Made by a program: the position numbers and the translations under genes. DNA of 64,000 nucleotides, taken from Cololabis saira (taxonomy: Eukaryota > Chordata > Actinopteri > Beloniformes > Belonidae). The notes under the pieces were generated by a model, which saw only the letters and a list, made by a program, of their open reading frames with translations, was not told where the DNA came from and made no database searches. The DNA lies in the NCBI RefSeq assembly GCF_033807715.1, contig NC_084606.1:35246898-35310897 (forward strand), in the 5' to 3' direction. This document shows, in pieces, positions 33,487-44,870 of the stretch; within the stretch, counting starts at the first letter, position 1; the number at the start of each line of letters is the position of its first letter.

Positions 33487-35421
33487 TATGGGTATTGATT
33501 AGACTGAAGCTGAAATGCCAAAACCCAAGTTCTTTATCATTAAGAAATAATGTGAAGTCTTCAATTCAAAAGTTGACTGACTGAAATAAAAAAGTGGCTC
33601 TTAAGAAAATTAAACTTTGATTTTAAGGGAATTCGATCAGTATGATTGCTCATACCCTAAAGAAAAATGTCAGTTTCATGTTTCGATGCTAGTCCACTGT
33701 GTATTGTTTCATGGCTAAGAAATTATTTTGAACGAAGACACGGAAACTAGTCTCTAATTTGTTGTTTTCTGTCAATTGAAATTCAGCTACTTACAGGAAC
33801 CCTTGATCAAAAAGACTCTAACCCCACAGCTAGCGGCATTTGCAGTTGTAATATATGTGGTTTTAATGTATTAAGGTGTCTGCTCTAAGAAACAATACAA
33901 TAGAAATAGTACATGTTAGGCAAACCTAAATTCATAACATTCAAATATCTCTTATTTTATGCAGGTGCATGCTCTATGAGAACAGATATTAAGTATGTGT
34001 CTCATCATCATAGGAAAGTATGGTAGTGCCCTAGGGTGTTATTAAAATTCCTAAATGACTTTATAATCTGAGGGTGTGTGTATGTGTGTGTTTGGAGGCA
34101 TAGTCCACATTGACATGCAAAGCTTCAAATGAAAACGCCTATTTGCCATTTCGGATGACGCCGGAACTTTCGTGTGTGACACTGGATTAATAATAATACA
34201 GAGATTTATTTGCTGGTGTAAAGCTTGTGGTCTCTCTTGCTCTGCCCATCTCTCAAGCTCTCTTTAGTGCTCTTAGTATTTGACTAATTTCTGCACAGAG
34301 CTCAGGCAGGAGATAGGAAGAATGCTGCAAAGTGAGTGTACGTTGGAACGCTTTTGAAGTCATTTTTCGCTGCAAGGTCTTTGATGTCGGGGCATTGTGT
34401 GCAAAATGGTCTCCATTTAAACTGCAGCTAAAAAAGAAAAATTTAACTGTCACACTCGTGAAATAAATGTCTGTCTGACAGCAAATGAGATCTGATTTGT
34501 GATACGTCCTCATGGACTAATAAAACAACACTTGCGAAAGCACTGCTGGCTTTTTGAAAGCTTTTAAGGCCGGGCCACCATCTCTTCTGCTTTGCCTTTG
34601 CAAGACCTAATTGAATTTTTCCAAGAAAACAATAGATGAAAGCTCGTCTGAGGCATTTCTTATTTGTGTGCGTGTGTGTAGCCGGGCTTCTTTCACGCGG
34701 CATGTTTGTGTGTGAGCGTGCATCCGTATCAATCCGTTCAATCTCCCAGCCGACCAGCCTCTTGAGAAGTGCCGTGGTAGCTCAATTAGCAGCTCGGCCG
34801 GCTTTTCCTTTCTATACTTGCTTCCATTAGTTTTTTTTCTTTCTCTCCCACGCTGCTTTTGCTGACAGAGGAAGCCAAAAAGGGGAGTTAAACGAAAGAA
34901 AATCACATGTGGTTGCAGTCGCACACATACAGTACACACGCAGTGCATTTAGACGTATTTGCAGACTGGAAGGCGCAGAGCTTACAGAGGACCACGTCAC
35001 CTTTTGGCCTCATCTCTCCTCACAACTATAGTCCGTGTCTGCTCAGACTCAGTGGTCTGTGAAGGTGAAAGCCAGAGGAGCCAATTAGAGAAGCCGTCCA
35101 CTTTCTTCCCCACATCGACCATTTATATCCAACATCCCAACTCAGCACCTCTCGGTCTGAAAGTGTCTCTCAAGAAGCTCCTTAATTCAGCTGCCTATTG
35201 AATATTTGAATGTTGCTCCTATGAAATTTCCTGATGACCATTTTATAAGTTTGGCAAGCTGTGACATGGGGATGTTTCAAGTGGTGTCATTAAAGTCGAA
35301 ACCGCTTGCTGGAGGAGTGTAGCACCCTATAATGTAATAATTTCCTGAAAATGTAATAACGCCTGAAAATGTAATAACATTTGCACTTGACTCAATCGAA
35401 AATGTAATAAAATCCAATAAT
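33487..35421. other. No gene recognised
   Basis: Unique-looking. A tRNA A-box-like string occurs near 34767-34786 without a B box. Open frames on the minus strand around 34250-34950 match nothing I know. Confidence 0.4.
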
Positions 35422-35815
35422 GTAATAACTTCACCAAAAATGTAATAAAATATCCTGACTGATATTGTAATGACATTTTTACCGATAATGTAATACCTTA
35501 TTACATTATTGGGAATTTAGTACATTTTCAGGTGGGTCTTTTTTTTTCCCCCCAAAACTGATAATGTAATTCTTGACAAATATTGTAATATATATGTTCA
35601 TTTTTAGTCCAGAGTTCTACATTTTGTGTTTTACGTATCTAAGAATGTTATACACTGGATTTGAAACACTAGAATGACTATTGGGTTAAATTACAGACTT
35701 TGAGTACCATGTAATAAATTCCCAATAATGTAATAAGGTATTACATTATTGGTAAAAATGTTATTACAATATCCGTCAGGATATTTTATTACATTATTGG
35801 TGAAGTTATTACTGT
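35335..35815. repeat. AATGTAATAA motif array with 104 bp inverted arms
   Basis: AATGTAAT(A/T)A or its complement occurs more than fifteen times, with spacers of about 8-20 bp. Arms 35422-35526 and 35709-35812 are inverted repeats with few mismatches, around a spacer of about 180 bp. It is probably an unclassified MITE; no clear target duplication was found. Confidence 0.75.
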
Positions 35816-35920
35816 TGATGATTGGCCCATGTTTATTGTGAAATGCCATTGAAGTGTCACAGATGATAAAAGTCTTATTTTTTATATGACAAGTTTAGAT
35901 TAGATTAGATTCCCTTTACT

Positions 35921-37239
35921 TGTCAGGGTTTGACACTTCCCCCCAGTTTGAGTTTCAGTTCTGTCCCTCCTGTTTCCCATTTGCCCTGATTGTGTCTGCA
36001 CCTGTGACTCGTCGTGTCTCGTTATCCCCTGTGTATATCTGGTCTTGTCATTCCTCTGTTCCCTGTCGGTCCGTACTGTTTGTTCCCTCCATGTGCTCCT
36101 GGTTTTCGATCCCTGTGTACGTGAGTTAATTTTGATCCTGCCAAGCAGCGCTTTTGTTTTTGCCCTTTATAGAATAAACCCTTGTGTTTGTTTTTGAGAA
36201 CTCCTGCCTCCAGCCTTCTCTCTCTCCTGCGTTTGGGTCCTCAACAACACACCTTGTGACAGAACGGACCGACCAGCATGGACCCAGCAGGAGAGAGTGC
36301 ATCGGCCCCTGCTCCGGTGATGGTCCCGAACCCCCCACAGCCAGCGCCACGGACCCGGGTCCCCACTCGGGCAGCTCCGGGGATCCTCTGCCCTCCGACG
36401 CCGGCTCCCCGCATCCTGTGTGCTCCTGTTCCGGCTCCCCGCATCCTGTCTGCTCCTGTTCCGGCTCCCCGCATCCTGTCTGCCCCTGTTCCGGCTACCC
36501 GCATCCTGTCTGCCCCTGCTCCTGAGGCGGCCCCGCCGCCAGTCTCGGTTCCTGAGGCGGTCCCGCCGCCCATCTCTGTTCCTGAGGCGGTCCCGCCGCC
36601 CATCTCTGTTCCTCTTCCTGAGGCGATCCTGGATGGATCTGCCCAGCCCCGAGAACGGCCCTCTGGCCGGTGTGCCTGGTCCCGAGTCTGGTTCCGGGGT
36701 TGGCCCCCCAAAATCACTCTCCGGTTGGCCTGGCCCCGTCGGCGTCCTCCGGAACGCTCTCGCTGGTCTGCTCGGTCCCGGGGACGGCCCCCGGAACTTT
36801 GGCCGTGTGTGGCCTGGGCCCTCCTACAGGCCCCCTCCGCCCGCCCTGGGTGTGGACTGTTGGGACATCTGGGATCTGTCCCTTGAGGGGGGGGGTACTG
36901 TCAGGGTTTGACACTTCCCCCCAGTTTGAGTTTCAGTTCTGTCCCTCCTGTTTCCCATTTGCCCTGATTGTGTCTGCACCTGTGTCTCGTCGTGTCTCGT
37001 TATCCCCTGTGTATATCTGGTCTTGTCGTTCCTCTGTTCCCTGTCGGTCCGTACTGTTTGTTCCCTCCATGTGCTCCTGGTTTTCGATCCCTGTGTACGT
37101 GAGTTAATTTTGATCCTGCCAAGCAGCGCTTTTGTTTTTGCCCTTTATAGAATAAACCCTTGTGTTTGTTTTTGAGAACTCCTGCCTCCAGCCTTCTCTC
37201 TCTCCTGCGTTTGGGTCCTCAACACCACACCTTGTGACA
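35921..37239 (+). mobile_element. Compact non-autonomous LTR retrotransposon
   Basis: Two 341 bp LTRs (35921-36261 and 36899-37239; TGTCAGGG ... TTGTGACA) differ at about three positions. A perfect 5 bp duplication TTACT (35916-35920 and 37240-37244) flanks the element. The internal region is only 637 bp: a leader, an ORF starting MDPAGES at 36278, and a polypurine tract GAGGGGGGGGGTAC just before the right LTR. MDPA starts are common in gag of fish Ty3/gypsy elements. There is no capsid, RT or integrase, so this is a deletion derivative mobilised in trans. AATAAA lies in each LTR (36173-36178 and 37151-37156). Confidence 0.92.
36278..36886 (+). CDS. Proline-rich remnant ORF of the compact LTR element
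   Basis: 202 codons beginning MDPAGESASAP, 16 bases after the left LTR. About four 10-residue units of the form APVPAPRILS are followed by about three PEAVPPPISV-like units, each 30 bp in DNA. An Arg/Trp-rich tail rich in RPPE words then reads into the polypurine region. No domain is recognisable. The start probably comes from gag and the tail from the 3' end of an autonomous relative, fused by deletion. Whether it is translated is unknown. Long antisense frames over it follow from the GC-rich tandem repeats. Confidence 0.5.
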   Translation: MDPAGESASAPAPVMVPNPPQPAPRTRVPTRAAPGILCPPTPAPRILCAPVPAPRILSAPVPAPRILSAPVPATRILSAPAPEAAPPPVSVPEAVPPPISVPEAVPPPISVPLPEAILDGSAQPRERPSGRCAWSRVWFRGWPPKITLRLAWPRRRPPERSRWSARSRGRPPELWPCVAWALLQAPSARPGCGLLGHLGSVP

Positions 37240-37244
37240 TTACT

Positions 37245-38119
37245 AGTCCAACAATTGGGAAGTTTCCATCATTACAGCAGCAAGAGAAAGTAAAAAAAGT
37301 GGTCTATTGGTGGCACTGCTGGTTGCGGACTGTGGCTGTTGTTGTTAAAAGAATGTGCTTGGAAATATCTGGATTCATGCTGTTTTCCAATTTACATACA
37401 GCATACTGCACATCCAACACAGTAATCCGTATACGACACATACTAATATGGCAGTTTTTGCTAGAAAAAGAGAAACTGGCTACATGAACACTGAGTGGGT
37501 TCTACTTCAGTAATCCATTGCATTATGGGAGGCAGACTTGTTATTTCCTTACTTTGTCCTTCCTTTTTCTGTAGTAGTACACCCAGCATGTATTTCCGGA
37601 TACTTGGGATCATGCACTCATTAGCATAATGCATTTGCAGTACATTACTGCAGTATTTTTCCTGTACATGGTCCTCTTGGGTTTAATCTTTAAGAAATGT
37701 CATCTTTACTGTCATTGCTTTCTGGACATAATCCAAAAACCTTGAAATACAGTACACTACTTCCCTGGTTAGTTTCATAGTCATGTGAAGAACGGAGTGG
37801 ACCTAAATGTTCTTTATTTCAACAAAACAATAGATAGAAATTGCTGTGTTTGATCTTACTGATTTTTTTTTTTGATGACATAATCTGACAAACTGATCAG
37901 TTTCTTTGTCAAAAAACTAGTTCACCCCTGTTATGACTGTTGGCTACAGTGGAGCAATATCTTGCTTAAAATGATTTTTAAAAAGAGTCAGACTTGCTTT
38001 TATAAACCACACAGCTGGATTACTGTAATTTATTTCTAAGTGGAATCAGAACAGCTATCTTTTCTCTGGCTCCAGTAAGAGTGAAATGCTTCCACCCGGA
38101 TCTTAATGTGGACATGACA
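37245..38119. other. No gene recognised
   Basis: About 37370-37660 contains words such as GCATACTGCACATCC and CATTGCATTATGGGAGGCAG, which recall the fold-back repeat near 8291-8821 in degenerate form. Nothing else seen. Confidence 0.4.
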
Positions 38120-38125
38120 CAAAAT

Positions 38126-38773
38126 TACGGTGGCCGAGACCCGCCATTGCTGAAAATAAAAGTAACGCTGCAAACAGCAACAAACGCCGCTGCAAATTAA
38201 AGAAATGCTGCAAATAAAAATAAACACCGCTGCAAATAAAAGAAACGCTGCAAATATAAAGAAACCCTGCTGCAAATACAATAAACGCCCCTGCAAATTA
38301 AAAAAAGACGACGCATATAAAAAAGTCACAATGGAAGTGAATTACCGGGGACTATTTTTGCTGATGCACCAGTGTTTTTTACGTGAGAAGAGAAGAAGAA
38401 GACGAAGAGGACGTAAGTGAAAAGGAAGAAATAAGAAGAGCGAGGAATAAGAAGAACAACGAATGAGAAAATAAATGAAAAGGTTAGTGTTCAACGTCGC
38501 TACGTGTAATTTGTAATGTGCAACACCGGTGCATCGGCAAAAATAGTCCCCGGTAATTCACTTCCGTTGTGGCTTTTTTATTTGCGTTGTTTTTTTATTT
38601 TATTTGCTGCGGGGTTTCTTTATATTTTCAGCGTTTCTTTTATTTGCAGCAGCGTTTCTTTTTGTTTGCAGCGTTTATTTTATTTGCTAAGCGTTTGTTT
38701 TATTTGCAGCGGCGTTTGTTTCTGTTTGCAGCGTTACTTTTATTTTCAGCAATGGCGGGTCTCGGCCACCGTA
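38126..38773. mobile_element. Fold-back element, copy 2 (TACGGTGGCCGA family)
   Basis: Ends TACGGTGGCCGAGACCCG and its complement. Arms of about 250 bp (to about 38375, and from about 38523) enclose a purine-rich spacer of about 145 bp. A perfect 6 bp duplication CAAAAT lies at 38120-38125 and 38774-38779. The arms are built from repeated GCTGCAAATAAAAGAAAC-like units of about 25 bp. Cysteine/phenylalanine-rich open frames in the arms are artefacts of these repeats. Confidence 0.85.
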
Positions 38774-40158
38774 CAAAATTACTAAAGGCGAATTTAGTGG
38801 AATATGTGTCCAAAATAACATTTTAAATCATAGCAGAAAGTTGAACAACGATCTCAAAGGAGGCACACTGGGTCAAGTAGAGGAACAGTACAGCCGGCTG
38901 CGATGAAAGGAGGTCTAAACACATTGAAAATGGTGTTATGCACCATTTCTTTACAATATTTCAGAGAAACCATACCACCTACATTTTAAAAGCAGCAAAG
39001 CTGCTCCATTTTTTTTTCAAGCTTGAAGAATTTGTGTCAATTAAAAAAAAAAGTAGTTATTGTCAAACAATTCAAATTTTGAAAAAAAATTATGTGACTT
39101 AGTCCTTTAAAACCCAAATTTTGTCTCTCAGCTATGACCTATCAAAGTATAGTTTTTTAACTGTCAAGTGCTGATTTTGTCTTTTTTTCTTGAGGGCAAA
39201 GGAGAAACCTTATAGATAAATATGCTATCCGGTTTTATCTATTAGTCCTGAGAGTAAAATAAATTAAGATTAATTTCGGCTACAATATGAAAAAACCTAT
39301 TTACCCTTGAGTTATTTTGTTTCTGTTGAATGATGCGAAACTGGTAATAAAATATGTTTTTGTCTTTGTCTTCTTGAACAATAAAAAAAGCATGAAAAAC
39401 AAACAGAAAGGTCAAGAGCAAAACAGCTTGTTTCTATCAAGGTTACTTTTCCAAGAGCACATCTTCAAAGTCGAGCATGTTAACCAATGGCTTAAATAAT
39501 AAGACAATAAAGATGAAAAAAGAAGGCCAAACATGACATAGAAGAGCTGCAGTCTGACAAAAAGGTGCAAATGTGATGATGGGATTGACTTCTCTCGGTC
39601 AATGCGCTCTAAGCTGCAAGACACTTTACATCTTACATCCACACAGCATAATGCCTGAAAAAATGAGCCTACAGGCCACAACCATCTGCGTGTCTGTGCT
39701 TGATTGCTCCATGCAATTATTTTTTTCAGCCGATTGATTTCGGCTCATGTCACTCCCTTGCTTTGCTCTCATGGTCAGATCAAACAAATGCTGTCCTTCT
39801 CCTGCTGTGCTTGATCTGCTCAGGTATAATTGAGCAGCAGTCACCAAAGAGACCCGTGTGGAAATCTTTAGGATGCATTGGGTCAGTCAACCGCAGTGCT
39901 GTAAAGCCGTGGGTGGACCCTGGCAAAACACTGCCGTACGAGTCCCCGCGAGCATCTCTGGGCCTCTGCGTCAGCTTGGGAAATTAAAAACATGGTCACC
40001 GCTTCTCCGCTGGCTGCAAGTGTATGTTGTTGAATTTTTGCTCTCCCACTAAAGGAAGACGGGCAGCTGCCATTGATATAGACATAGAATTAGAAATATA
40101 TATAGAAAGGATTTGTGGAGCAAGAGGATGAGAAAGAAACAGATCAATTGGCGGTTAT
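38774..40158. other. No gene recognised
   Basis: Unique-looking AT-rich sequence with balanced stretches around 39400-40060. No repeat copy, coding similarity or RNA gene seen. Confidence 0.4.
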
Positions 40159-40659
40159 TGTCAGGATTTGACATTTTCCTGTTTTATTTTGAAGCCTGTG
40201 TCTTTGTGTTTAAGTTCTTGTTTGACTTTCCTGTTTTCAATCTGCCCTGATTGTCTGCACCTGTGTCTCGTTAACCTTTGTGTATGTATGTTGTGTGTGT
40301 ATTTCTCGAAATGTCGAGAAAAAATTCAAAATGTCGAGAAAAAAGTCGAAATGTTGAGAAAAAAGTCAAAATTTCGTGAATAAAGTAGAAATGTTGAGAA
40401 AAAAGGCGAAATTTCGACTTTTTTCTCGAAATTGTATTTCAACATTAATGTCGACATTTCAACTTTTTTCTCGGAAGTGCACAATAAAAAAAAATCTTCA
40501 CCTCTAAAATATTTTTTCTCCTGCATGGCCCTAATACTCTTGCGTAGTTTTTTGATCCTGCTCAGCAGCGTTTTTGTTTTTGAGCAATAAATCTCAGTTT
40601 TTTGGAACTCCTGCCTTCTGCTCTCCTGCATCTGGGTCCTCACTAAAACCTTCCTGACA
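40159..40659 (+). mobile_element. Solo LTR (TGTCAGG family) with nested hAT fragment
   Basis: Begins TGTCAGGATTTGACA and ends CTTCCTGACA, with a perfect 5 bp duplication GTTAT (40154-40158 and 40660-40664). The internal blocks CTGATTGTCTGCACCTGTG, GATCCTGC-CAGCAGCG and CTCCTGCATCTGGGTCCTC match 35921-36261. About 40303-40544 is foreign: an inverted fragment of the CAGGGGTCGG hAT family with its 20 bp array. Confidence 0.88.
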
Positions 40660-41295
40660 GTTATATAAGTGTTTTTGAATTTGATTCTTGCTCTTGGCTT
40701 CCATCTCATTTGTTTACAGAACAGCTCTAATCAGTTAGTAGTAAATATGCTTTAGTTGTACAATGGTGTACAAAGGGATGGTGAGAAGGAAAAGATGTGG
40801 GGGTTTCTGCCTGGCTGCTCTGAAGGCTCCGTCTTTAACAGCACCACCTGTTAAAGCAGCCCTTTAAGAAATCACCATCTGTGAACACAGCTGGACCGTA
40901 CAATCCACAAACGCAGCTACGTACGGCTCTGTCGTGCAAAAAGAAGCCGACATATGTGAACGCGGTTCAGAGACGCCTTCTTCTCTGGGTCAAAGCTCGC
41001 TGTAGTCGGATGAATCAAGAAAAGTAATTAGATGGTTGTCCTGCAGACTACACAGGAGATGGACCATCCAGGTGTTTATTAGAGCATGGATTGAAAGCCC
41101 GCGTCTGTTATCATGTGGGGTTGCAACAGCTCCTCTGGTGTGGGCAGCTTACACATCTGGAAAGACACCAGTGATGCTAACAAGTACATGGAGGTTTTAG
41201 AGCAACATATGTTGCCATGCATTCTCCTTGTTGCCTCATTTGGCAGGTCAGTTTCTCTGAGTAGCTGTTGGTTGTTATCAGTAATTTGATTATTA
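40660..41295 (+). pseudogene. Degenerate Tc1-like transposase relic (about 40850-41235)
   Basis: Within this stretch the plus strand near 41148-41230 reads SLHIWKDTSDANKY then MEVLEQHMLP. This fits the Tc1-family pattern G-x-LHIWKGT-(x)-Y-x-x-VLEQHMLPS. Near 40970 VQRRLLLWVKAR fits the RRRLLWARAH-like segment upstream. Frameshifts and stops separate the pieces, and the catalytic DDE region cannot be traced. No terminal repeats were located, so the outer ends are arbitrary. Confidence 0.6.
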
Positions 41296-41958
41296 CGGCC
41301 CGAGCACTGACAGTCCAAAGGCCCTATTTTTTTTTATCCTCGTTTTTATCCTTGTTTTTCTTCCGACATAATGAGGGGCGTTTTACCCCCTAAATGTGCC
41401 CCAAAAGTCACTAAATTTTGCATGCAAGCCAGGCCTGGCTAAAAATTTGATATTTCATGGTTTGCATTAATGGGCGTGGCCTAATAGTTCAACAGCGCCC
41501 CCTAGAAAACTTTGTGCCTCAAGTCCCACAATACGGTTTGACGTACATGCACGAAAATCGGTACACACCTGTATCATGTCGCAACTTAAAGAAAAGTCTC
41601 CTGGCGCCATGGCCGAAACCGAACAGGAAATCGGCTATTTTGAATTAATCGTGTAAATTTGGCGCAATTTATGCCATTCCTTCGGCCGCTTCTTCGCCCG
41701 AACCGTAACGTGCACCCAGGTGTGTTATACATCAAAATGTGCTTCTCGAACCTGCGACGATGCACATTACTTTTCTCAGTCAAAAGCGTTACCGTGGCGA
41801 CGATAGACGCCAAAAACCGCGCCCCCCCTTCATCTGGTTGGTCCATATTTGATAGTTCCTACTTTCTGCAATAACTTTTGAATGGTTTGACATAAAGACT
41901 CGTGGGTGGTGTCATCGGACTCGGTTTTGAGTACTTGACCTTCATTGGCCTGAATTAG
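41296..41958. mobile_element. Dispersed teleost repeat, copy 3 (truncated)
   Basis: Same orientation as 67-900: starts CGGCCCGAGCACTGACAGT and shows GGGCGTGGCCTAATAG and GTGCACCCAGGTGTGTTATA. It breaks off after CATTGGCCTGAATTAG and lacks the GCTGCAAGCAGCG end. Confidence 0.75.
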
Positions 41959-43447
41959 TGATGATGATAAGTTGAGTTTTATGTGAACAGCAAAGGCACT
42001 TTTTATAGTATTATTGACCTATGATTGTGGGGGGAACCCGGGGGAGGCGGGGGGGGGGGGGGGGGGGGTTTAATATTTTTTTGTTACTTTGACCTCTTTT
42101 ACAGGTCCATGTTTTTGTTGAATATTGTGTTACTTTTTGTGATCTCAGGTTAAATAAAATAAATCTTTTTTGAACTTTTAACCTGTCTCCTCACCTCCCA
42201 GATGATTATGGACAATAGTTAAAAAGAACAGGGCGATGCTACACAATGGTAAACATTGCCCTGCTCCAGCTTTTTAAAGCTGTGTTGCAATAAGGAAACT
42301 GTCCTTTTCTGTTTGTATCTTTGGATCAGTTTTTGTTTCTTGTGTATTTTTTTGCTTAGCAACATTTACCAGACCTTCCTTCGGTTTTTTGTCCTAGGAT
42401 GGAAAAAATGTGGTTCCAGCTCAAATTCCTTATCTCACTCCAAGTAAAAAATGTTCTGCAGTTTCCAAAAAATGCTAAATTACACTTACAAAGATTAAGA
42501 AGCAAATTTGCAGGATAAACACTCTGAAGTCGAACGGTGGAAAGATAATCACATAAGACCTTTAGAGGCCAAAACTAGAGGTGAGCAAACCAGTGACATC
42601 ATCATCTCCCTCAGTGATGTAATCGAAGCGAGGGCACACAGTCAACCAATGCTTTGCTTTAAATAGTCCCTTATCTCTTCTTTCCTCCCTCTCTCACCAT
42701 ATTTCATTATGCACACCCCTCCTGTCAGTCCCTTCTCCTCCACTCAACTGTCCCCTTTTCCCTTGTCTGCCACATTTTTCCCACTCATTGGTCAATACAG
42801 CAGCAACTAATCTTTTTTTTATTTTTATTTTGGCTCCCTCTTATTTCTCTCCCTCTCCTATGCACCCCTCCCACTCTCTTTCCCCAGTCTTTTACCACGG
42901 GGGAGAGAGTTGTAAAGCAGGGGGTTCAGTGCGGCCACATCCCAGGCTCTTTGCTAGATTAATTTGCGGGGGCACTGGGCTGCACTGCGCTGCTTACTGT
43001 ACGCAGTGAAAGTCACTCAGGGATTAACAGCAGGCGGAAAGGCCCACCCTCTTGCTGCCTCTGCAGAAAAAGCCCCCCCAACCCCACCTGCACTACACAA
43101 CCCACACATCTCCCTCCTTTTAAAAAGCAAACCTCCATCTCTCTTGCCCCTCTCACTCAAAAACCCCTTTCTCTATCTCTCATACCTCCTTTGCTCTCTC
43201 AGACCTCCCTCTTACTTTCTCTCCATCCCATCAACCCCCTCTCTAGTTAATTACTGTAATGGTCTGGCTGTCCTTGAGGGAATAGTTGGAGGGCAGTCGG
43301 TGGGATACCAGTGGAGAAGCTGTACGGTTCAGCACTGTCATGCAGAACCAGACAGAAACACACCTCCTCTAAAAGTCTGAAATGCGTGGACATACAGTAG
43401 CACGCAGTTGGTTGCCCTGCATCCTCACATGCACAGTTTAATCCATA
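41959..43447. other. No gene recognised; G20 run and pyrimidine-rich block
   Basis: A run of 20 G lies at 42049-42068, after shorter G runs. About 42660-43250 is strongly pyrimidine-rich on the plus strand (CTCCCTCTC-type words) with a balanced stretch near 42950-43040. No coding similarity. Confidence 0.5.
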
Positions 43448-43636
43448 CACTGCAAAAATAGTCCCCATAGAAATAAGTCTAATATTCCTAAAACGAGTCA
43501 AAAGGTCTTATTTTAACAAAATATATCTCTGACGTTGGGGTAAGAAAAAAATGATTGACTAAAATTCTTAAATCTAGCAAAAGAGTCCAAAATGCTCACT
43601 TGTTTTTGCTTCAATAAAAATTAGTTTTTTGCAGTG
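43448..43636. mobile_element. CACTG-ended MITE, 189 bp
   Basis: Ends CACTGCAAAAA and TTTTTTGCAGTG, flanked by TA (43446-43447 and 43637-43638). The interior has AAATAAGTCTAATATTCCTAAAACGAG, a pattern common in small fish MITEs. The same end type and flank as 16572-17193, but a different interior. Confidence 0.7.
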
Positions 43637-44185
43637 TAAACTTGAACACTTGTATATCTGTTGACAAATTGCTGCACGAAATCCCATCATAACAGAAATA
43701 TGGCGCTGGTGTGATCTGTAATGAAAATGTTACCTCAATACAGTGTTGATTTGGCGACACCTGTTGCTACCGTCGTTAAAAACAAAAAGGGAAATCCAGG
43801 GACACAGAGCACTGTATGACTTAAATGCTTTTGTTAAGGGTTAAGGCTCATTTATGCTCTCTTATATGTAAATAGGCACGTCCGTTTCAAACGTTGTCAT
43901 ACATCGCCACCCTCAAACTTCAAATCCTCCACTAGTGGGCAGTGCTTCCGTTGGGAGTTCACTTCTCCGTTTTGATCTCAGTTTCAGCCACCGGTTGGTG
44001 TCGGTAATGTTGTACAAACTTTTTTTGCAACTGCCCGAAAACACCAGAAGATGAAAATGACAAAGAAATAGCAGTTTATGCAGACATGGCGAAGGTGGAT
44101 GAGATCATAATAATGCACACTTACTCTTAGAGACATAAAAAGAGGCAGTGCAGTGGACGGCAATGATCTGTTTGATCATTTAATA
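43637..44185. other. No gene recognised
   Basis: Unique-looking sequence. Nothing seen. Confidence 0.4.
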
Positions 44186-44870
44186 CAGGGGTCGGCAACC
44201 CAAAATGTTGAACCAAATTGGACACCAATTGGACCAATTGGACCAAAAACACAAAAAACAAATATGTCTGGAGCCGCGAAAAAATGAAAAGTCTTGTATC
44301 AGCCTTAGAATGAAGGCAACACATGCTGCATGTATCTATATTAGTTATAACTGGGGGAAGATTTTTTTTTTCATTATGCACTTCGAGAAAAAAATCAAAA
44401 TGTCGAGAAAAAAGTCAAAATGTCGAGAAAAAAGTCGAAATGTCGAGAAAAAAGTCGAAATGTCAAGATTAATGTTGAAGTACAATCTTGAGAAAAAAGT
44501 TGAAATGTCGAGAAAAAAAGTCAAAATGTCGAGAAAAAAGTCAAAATGTCGAGAAAAGAGTCAAAATGTCGAGAAAAGAGTCAAAATGTCGAGAAAAAAG
44601 TCGAAATGTCGAGAAAAAAGTCGAAATGTCGAGGAAATATTCCAAATTTCGTGAAAAAAAGTCAAAATTTTGAGAAAAAAGTCGAAATGTTGGGATTAAA
44701 AAGGAAAGGAAAAAGGAAGAAAAAAAAGGAAAAATACTAGAAAAAAGAAAAAAAGAAAAAAAAGAAGAAAAAATTTTAAAAAAGGGAAAAAAAGAAAAAT
44801 CTCCAGGGAGCCACTAGGGCGGTGCTAAAGAGCCGCATGCGGCTCTAGACCCGCGGGTTGCCGACCCCTG
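44186..44870. mobile_element. hAT MITE, copy 2 (CAGGGGTCGGCAACCC family)
   Basis: Ends CAGGGGTCGGCAACCC and GGGTTGCCGACCCCTG. Flanks ATTTAATA (44178-44185) and ATTTCATA (44871-44878) match at 7 of 8. The 20 bp GTCGAAATGTCGAGAAAAAA array is expanded here to about fifteen units (44385-44690), followed by an A/G-rich tract. Lysine/serine-rich open frames over the array are artefacts. Confidence 0.9.

Noticed and set aside
34767..34786. tRNA gene or SINE head (GGTAGCTCAATTAGCAGC)
   Set aside because: It is only an A-box-like string; no B box, acceptor stem or tail was found nearby.
36241..36717. 158-codon antisense Gly/Thr-rich open frame over the compact LTR element
   Set aside because: It is a shadow of the GC-rich 30 bp repeats, antisense to the element and without similarity.
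44385..44690. CRISPR-like array (regular repeats of about 20 bp)
   Set aside because: The units are contiguous without unique spacers, the sequence lies inside a eukaryotic hAT element, and no cas-like gene is present.
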